From: Acidobacteriota bacterium
GTDB lineage: Bacteria > Acidobacteriota > JAAYUB01 > JAMOQF01
Direction: 5' to 3'
DNA: 9,540 bases
Assembly (NCBI GenBank): GCA_027040585.1
Contig: JALULU010000194.1
Location: forward strand, 1-9,540
Below are positions 5,620-9,540 of the stretch, piece by piece (position 1 is the stretch's first letter; each line of letters starts with the position of its first letter). The notes under the pieces are model-generated. The model saw nothing but the letters and a program-made list of their open reading frames with translations, was not told where the DNA came from and searched no databases. The translations under genes and the position numbers were made by a program.

Positions 5620-8600
5620 TTACTTTACAGGATATTTTGCAGGCCTTGGAGGAAGTTTTACTGGGTGTTCTTTAATCTTTTTGAGTAAATAGTTAATTGC
5701 TGTGTCAAGCTGTTCGTCAATTCCCTTTGCATATTTTTCTGGAGTTGTTTCAACATATATATCAGGATCTACACCGTGATTTTCAATAACCCAGTTGCTT
5801 TTTAGTCCATACTGAGCAAATTCCGGTGTTGTTATATATCCATTGTCTATGAGTCTTCTATATCCTCTTATACCTATAACTCCACCCCATGTCCTTGTAC
5901 CAATTACTGGACCAAGTTTGTAATGTTTAAAATAATATGGAAATATATCCCCATCTGATGCTGAAAAATGGTTTGCAAGACAAACCATAGGTCCTATGAA
6001 AACCCTTGCAGGATATGTTGATTCTCCAAAATATCTTGCAGCGTCCATTCCACCTAAAATTCTCCTCAGCTTTTCAATTATCATCTGTGAAACAAATCCG
6101 CCACCGTTAAATCTGTCATCAATTATTAGAGCTTTCTTGTCAAGTTGACCGTAAAAATTCTTCTCAAACTGGTTTAATCCATCACCTTCCATATCTGGAA
6201 TGTGTATATATCCTATAAGTCCGTGTGATTTCCTTTCCACATATGCTCTGTTTGATTCTACCCAATCATAGTATCTCAGTTGTTGTTCGCTTTTCATTGC
6301 CCTAATATAAACATTCCATGCACCTTCAGCTTGAGGTTTATCATTTAGTGTTAGTTCTACTATTTTTCCAGCTTTATTTCTCAGAAGTTTATAGGGATTT
6401 AGTGGAGCTTTTAGAGAAATACCATCTATGGCGATTATGTAATCCCCTGCTTTTGCCTTAACTCCAGGCTGTCTTAAAGGTGATAGGTTTTTTAAATCCC
6501 AGTCTTCATCTTTTAAAATGCGGCTAATTTTATAATAACCTGTTTTCCTATCTAAAACTATGTTAGCACCGAGTAATCCAACATTTACATGTTTTATTTT
6601 AGGATAGTCTCCACCGCCTACATATGAATGTGAACAGTTTAATTCACCAATCATTTCACCAATTATATAATTTAAGTCATATCTATGAGCAACGTAAGGA
6701 AGAAGTGCTTTGTACTTTTCGTAAACACCTTTCCAATTTACACCATTCATATATGGATTGTAAAAATAATCCCTTTCCATTCTGTAAACCTGGTTTAACA
6801 TTTCAGCCCATTCTTCTGGAAGGTTTATAAATACCTTTAATCCACTTAAATCAAGAGGCTTTTTGGGGATAATTTTTCCTGCCAATGGGCTAATGTAATA
6901 GTTCTTTCCAAATTTAAAAATTATTTTTTTCTTATCATAAGAAAAAGAGAGACTGCTAACATTTTTGAGCAAAGTAGAGACTTTTTTGCTCTTAAAAGAG
7001 AAAGACTTTAATGCAAATTCACCCATAGGCTTTCCAGTTAATCTCATATCGGGATATTCAAAAAAGTATAGTTTACTATTTGTAGCAAAAAGTAGTATGT
7101 AATTACTTGCTGGAATGGGTAGTTCGCCTATTCTCTTAGAAAGCCCCTGTACGTCGACTTTTATACCTTTATTTTCCACCTTTGCTTTTTTCTCATCTTT
7201 TTTCTTAGCTGTTTCTTTCTTTTCTTCTTTGATTTTTACTTCATCATTTTTTGGTAGAAGAGGAGATTTCGCATCTTTAGAAAGGGTTACAAAACAAATT
7301 TTTGTAAGGTCGTTATAAGTATAATTCATGTCAAAACTGTCCATTGTGGCATTAAAATCTCTCATTGAAGCAAAGAAGAGATATTTGCCATCTGGACTAA
7401 AAACAGGTGAACCGTCATTTGTGAGATAATCTGTGACCCTGTATATTTTTTTATCCTTTAAACTATAAAGAAAAACTGAGCTAAGTCTATTTTTTTCAGT
7501 TTTTTCATAGGCTAACCAGTTACTGTCGGGAGACCAACTGTAAGAAGTTATGTCATCGTAACCACTTTTATCTATTTTTGTAAGTGTTTTAGTATCAATA
7601 TCAACATAATAAAGAGTGGTTGTTTTGTCGGCAAAAGCTATTTTTTTACTATCAGGTGACCATCTTAATCTAAATTTAAAAGATTTCTTATCATTTGTAA
7701 GCTGAACAACTTTCTTGTGTGTTTTAGTATCCATTAAATAAATTTCATCTTCACCACTTTTGTCAGATATAAAAGCTATCCATTTGCCATCTGGTGAATA
7801 AGTTCCATCCTGTTCATTTACTCCTGAAGTTCTTGTGAGGTTGTATGTAACACCTTCTTTTGCAGGAACTGAAAAGATTTCACCTCTTGCAGAAAAAAGA
7901 ACTCTTTTTCCTTCTGGAGATAGGTCGAAATTCCTTACAAAATTTTTTGCATCTACCAGTTTGTCCCTTTTGTAAAGGTAGTCAGTTTGTATTTCAATAT
8001 TTATCTTGTGATACTTTTCATTTTTACAATTAAAGACATAAAGGTCTCCGCCATTTTCAAACACAATTTGATTTATTCCAAGACTTGGCCATTTTATGTC
8101 AAAATTTTTGAAGTTTGTAACCCTTTTTATCTTCTTTGTTTTTAAGTCATATCTGTAAAGGTTAAATCTTTTATAAGGTCCTCTATCTGAAAGGAAATAA
8201 ATTCTATTTTTATACCACATTGGAAAGTCATCCATTGCTGGAGAATTTGTTATCTTTTCAGATTTATTTTTAACAAGGTCATAAATCCAGATGTCATTGG
8301 CAAGTCCACCTCTATATCTTTTCCATGTTCTAAATTCCCTGAAGATTCTGTTGTATGCAATTTTTGTACCATCTGGAGAAAATGTTGCAAGTCCACCATA
8401 TCTCATTGGAAGTGGTTCTGGATATGGAGAGTTGAGACTAATTGTGTAAAGTCTTTCAAGCCATGTATCAAACACATCTCTTCTACTTCTAAATAAAATT
8501 TTCTTTCCATCTGGAGTCCAGTCAAGTATTTGATTGTCAAAACCCATCCTTTCTGATGTTTTTACTTCAGGATAATAAGTGAGTTGTTTAGGCTCTCCAC

Positions 8601-8883
8601 CATTTGTGTTCATTACATAAACAGATCTGTATCCATCATATTCTCCACTAAAGGCGATTAGCTTTCCATCTGGGGAAAATTTTGGAAACATTTCATAGCC
8701 TGGGTATGATGTAAGTCTTGTGGCTACTCCACCTTTTGAATTCACAATGTAAAGGTCCCCACCATAGACAAATACAATTTTATTTCCATTTATGTCAGGA
8801 AATCTCATAAGATGTGAGTATGAAAACGAAAAAACTACGAATAGAGAAAATAAAAGAAAAAGCAAAACAAATCTTTTTTTCAT
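5620..8883 (-). CDS. tri: Exported Tricorn-type serine protease (S41 family)
   Basis: This 1087-aa protein matches archaeal Tricorn along its length (about 1070 aa in Thermoplasma). A signal peptide (1-21, KKRFVLLFLLFSLFVVF) is followed by two beta-propellers built from PD40/WD40-like repeats with 'SPDGKxIAF' strands: six blades to about residue 310 and seven to about 680. A Tricorn C1 domain starts near VFINLPEEW (about 683), a PDZ domain spans about 760-850, and the S41 core runs from about 875 to 1060. The catalytic set is intact: Ser751-His752 (CSHS), nucleophile Ser976-Asp977 (SASDGD) and Glu1034 (IENHGVDPD). The Ser-Glu spacing of 58 equals that of Thermoplasma Ser965/Glu1023. It should trim peptides, probably in the periplasm or outside. 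A Lys/Glu-rich insert (about 540-575) breaks the second propeller. AGGAGGT (8894-8888) lies 4 bases before the ATG. It is monocistronic, with a candidate ECF promoter upstream. Confidence 0.95.
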   Translation of the reverse strand: MKKRFVLLFLLFSLFVVFSFSYSHLMRFPDINGNKIVFVYGGDLYIVNSKGGVATRLTSYPGYEMFPKFSPDGKLIAFSGEYDGYRSVYVMNTNGGEPKQLTYYPEVKTSERMGFDNQILDWTPDGKKILFRSRRDVFDTWLERLYTISLNSPYPEPLPMRYGGLATFSPDGTKIAYNRIFREFRTWKRYRGGLANDIWIYDLVKNKSEKITNSPAMDDFPMWYKNRIYFLSDRGPYKRFNLYRYDLKTKKIKRVTNFKNFDIKWPSLGINQIVFENGGDLYVFNCKNEKYHKINIEIQTDYLYKRDKLVDAKNFVRNFDLSPEGKRVLFSARGEIFSVPAKEGVTYNLTRTSGVNEQDGTYSPDGKWIAFISDKSGEDEIYLMDTKTHKKVVQLTNDKKSFKFRLRWSPDSKKIAFADKTTTLYYVDIDTKTLTKIDKSGYDDITSYSWSPDSNWLAYEKTEKNRLSSVFLYSLKDKKIYRVTDYLTNDGSPVFSPDGKYLFFASMRDFNATMDSFDMNYTYNDLTKICFVTLSKDAKSPLLPKNDEVKIKEEKKETAKKKDEKKAKVENKGIKVDVQGLSKRIGELPIPASNYILLFATNSKLYFFEYPDMRLTGKPMGEFALKSFSFKSKKVSTLLKNVSSLSFSYDKKKIIFKFGKNYYISPLAGKIIPKKPLDLSGLKVFINLPEEWAEMLNQVYRMERDYFYNPYMNGVNWKGVYEKYKALLPYVAHRYDLNYIIGEMIGELNCSHSYVGGGDYPKIKHVNVGLLGANIVLDRKTGYYKISRILKDEDWDLKNLSPLRQPGVKAKAGDYIIAIDGISLKAPLNPYKLLRNKAGKIVELTLNDKPQAEGAWNVYIRAMKSEQQLRYYDWVESNRAYVERKSHGLIGYIHIPDMEGDGLNQFEKNFYGQLDKKALIIDDRFNGGGFVSQMIIEKLRRILGGMDAARYFGESTYPARVFIGPMVCLANHFSASDGDIFPYYFKHYKLGPVIGTRTWGGVIGIRGYRRLIDNGYITTPEFAQYGLKSNWVIENHGVDPDIYVETTPEKYAKGIDEQLDTAINYLLKKIKEHPVKLPPRPAKYPVK

Positions 8884-8936
8884 AATTACCTCCTGAAAAC
8901 TGTTGTCTAACTAACTTTAAATAATAGAAAAAATAT

Positions 8937-8962
8937 ACGTAAAAATCCATTAATTTGTTTAA
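8937..8962 (-). promoter_or_regulatory. Candidate ECF-type promoter of the Tricorn gene
   Basis: The minus strand reads TTAAAC (8962-8957), 17 bases, then CGT (8939-8937) followed by ATA, close to the SigW-type pattern TGAAAC-N16-CGTA. The ten bases ending at CGT (plus-strand sense ACGTAAAAAT, 8937-8946) are identical to those at the sigma-gene promoter (5541-5550). Transcription would start near 8930, giving a leader of about 45 bases with a well-placed AGGAGGT. The -35 is less convincing than at the sigma gene, and the spacer is one base longer. No good sigma-70 promoter was seen for this gene in the 157-base gap. Confidence 0.4.
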
Positions 8963-8976
8963 TATTTATTTTTAAA

Positions 8977-9005
8977 TTTAAATATTTTGCAAAATAAAGT
9001 ATAAT
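8977..9005 (+). promoter_or_regulatory. Sigma-70 type promoter for the plus-strand repeat protein
   Basis: A perfect -10 TATAAT (9000-9005) lies 17 bases after TTTAAA (8977-8982, 4 of 6 to the -35 consensus). Transcription would start near 9012, about 29 bases before the ATG at 9041. It lies back to back with the Tricorn promoter in the 157-base divergent gap (8884-9040), the rest of which is AT-rich with no further recognisable element. Confidence 0.55.
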
Positions 9006-9030
9006 ACTTACAAGATTTTAGGAAGAAAAT

Positions 9031-9036
9031 GGAGGT
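9031..9036 (+). promoter_or_regulatory. Strong ribosome binding site deciding the start at 9041
   Basis: GGAGGT lies 4 bases before the ATG at 9041. An in-frame ATG at 9029 overlaps this site and has a weaker AGGA (9020-9023) upstream. It would add only four residues (MEVG), so the signal peptide is unaffected either way. The better site favours 9041. Confidence 0.6.
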
Positions 9037-9040
9037 AGGG

Positions 9041-9540
9041 ATGCTGGGGAGAAAATTATTGCTTTTAATTTTTTTATCTTCCTTTTTTATGTTATTGGTT
9101 TATTCACAGATATATTCTCAGAGTTGGATTGGAAATCTACGTGGTGATGAGGCATCGCTCATTTCATCTTTTCCCACAAGTGATGGGAACATAGTTTGTA
9201 CAGGAGCAGTGGGAAATACCACTCCATGTTTTTTTGTATTAAAAATATCCTATTCTGGTGAGATTTTATGGTCAAAAAAAATTGGAACACAGGGGAAATT
9301 TTATGGAGCAAGAATAATTGAGACCAATGATGGTGGTTATCTTGCGTATGGTAGTTACAGTTCCACTGGGAATGATGATGACTATGATATTTTACTTGTT
9401 AAATTGGATGAAGATGGCAATGTCCTCTGGGAAAAAACTTATGGTGGCTCAAAAATGGATTGGAGCAACTCTTTGGTTCAAGATGGTGAAGGTAATATAT
9501 ACCTCCTTTGTAGCACCACTTCTTTTGGAAGCTCTATGGA
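9041..9540 (+). CDS. Secreted protein with propeller-like repeats, N-terminal part (cut by window edge)
   Basis: The frame is open from the ATG at 9041 to the right edge, 166 complete codons. Residues 1-22 or 1-26 form a signal peptide: MLGRK, the hydrophobic run LLLLIFLSSFFMLLV, then YSQIYSQS. The mature protein consists of about 45-50-residue repeats of a widespread bacterial type: 'xDGGYLAYGSYSS' followed by 'DILLVKLDEDGNVLWEKTYGG'. The first, more diverged copy spans about 37-84 (SDGNIVCTGAV, FFVLKISYSGEILWSKKIG), the clearest is 85-136, and a third starts at 137 (MDWSNSLVQDGEGNIYLLCS). Such repeats usually fold as beta-propellers in large secreted or surface proteins, often with C-terminal sorting or adhesion domains. 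Function is unknown; the C-terminus lies outside the window. It is transcribed divergently from Tricorn, and a shared role in handling extracellular protein is possible but unproven. Confidence 0.85.
   Translation, partial: MLGRKLLLLIFLSSFFMLLVYSQIYSQSWIGNLRGDEASLISSFPTSDGNIVCTGAVGNTTPCFFVLKISYSGEILWSKKIGTQGKFYGARIIETNDGGYLAYGSYSSTGNDDDYDILLVKLDEDGNVLWEKTYGGSKMDWSNSLVQDGEGNIYLLCSTTSFGSSM

Noticed and set aside
7115..7318. Plus-strand open frame rich in Phe/Ser opposite the Tricorn gene
   Set aside because: It is simply the complement of the Lys/Glu-rich insert in Tricorn, with no start signal.
8961..8990. Near-palindromic AT run (AAATTTAAATTT-like) as an operator or origin element
   Set aside because: It is low-complexity AT sequence with no repeats of a defined box; it is explained by base composition and overlaps the -35 region of the plus-strand promoter.

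Overview
The window is AT-rich (by eye about one third G+C) and bacterial in style: Shine-Dalgarno (SD) sites of the GGAGG type a few bases before starts, Sec-type signal peptides, an ECF sigma factor with a zinc-binding membrane anti-sigma factor, and tight overlaps between genes on one strand. I cannot name the organism. A secreted Tricorn-type protease next to a repeat-rich secreted protein would fit several poorly cultured, low-GC, probably anaerobic bacterial lineages, but that is inference. No tRNA, rRNA, CRISPR array, insertion sequence or phage gene was seen. Nearly all bases are coding; no gene-free stretch exceeds 160 bases.

Layout. Positions 1-8883 are read on the minus strand, so gene order runs right to left. 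Tricorn protease (5620-8883) stands alone and ends at a perfect 11-bp hairpin (5583-5609). Next is a compact three-gene unit: ECF sigma factor (4908 to 5504 or 5531), anti-sigma factor (4420-4905) and a signal-peptide protein with a C-terminal PDZ domain (3563-4456). The last looks like an HtrA protease that has lost all three catalytic residues. After a 91-base gap come a UDP-glucuronate decarboxylase (2521-3471) and a GalE-type epimerase (1550-2524) overlapping by 4 bases. Then follow an unrecognised 268-aa protein (677-1483), a small Smr-domain protein (394-711), and the start of a secreted protein cut by the left edge (1-404). On the plus strand, after a divergent promoter region, a secreted protein with propeller-like repeats begins at 9041 and runs off the right edge.

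How it fits together. Sigma, anti-sigma and inactive HtrA-like protein resemble the architecture of envelope-stress circuits (rpoE-rseA with DegS/MucD). An ECF-like promoter (GGAAC, 16 bases, CGT) lies just before the sigma gene. A related one (TTAAAC, 17 bases, CGT) lies before the Tricorn gene, and both share the ten bases ACGTAAAAAT (plus-strand sense). This suggests, without proving it, that the sigma factor controls itself and the secreted protease. The decarboxylase/epimerase pair makes nucleotide sugars, most simply UDP-xylose and then UDP-arabinose or UDP-galactose, for cell-surface glycans.
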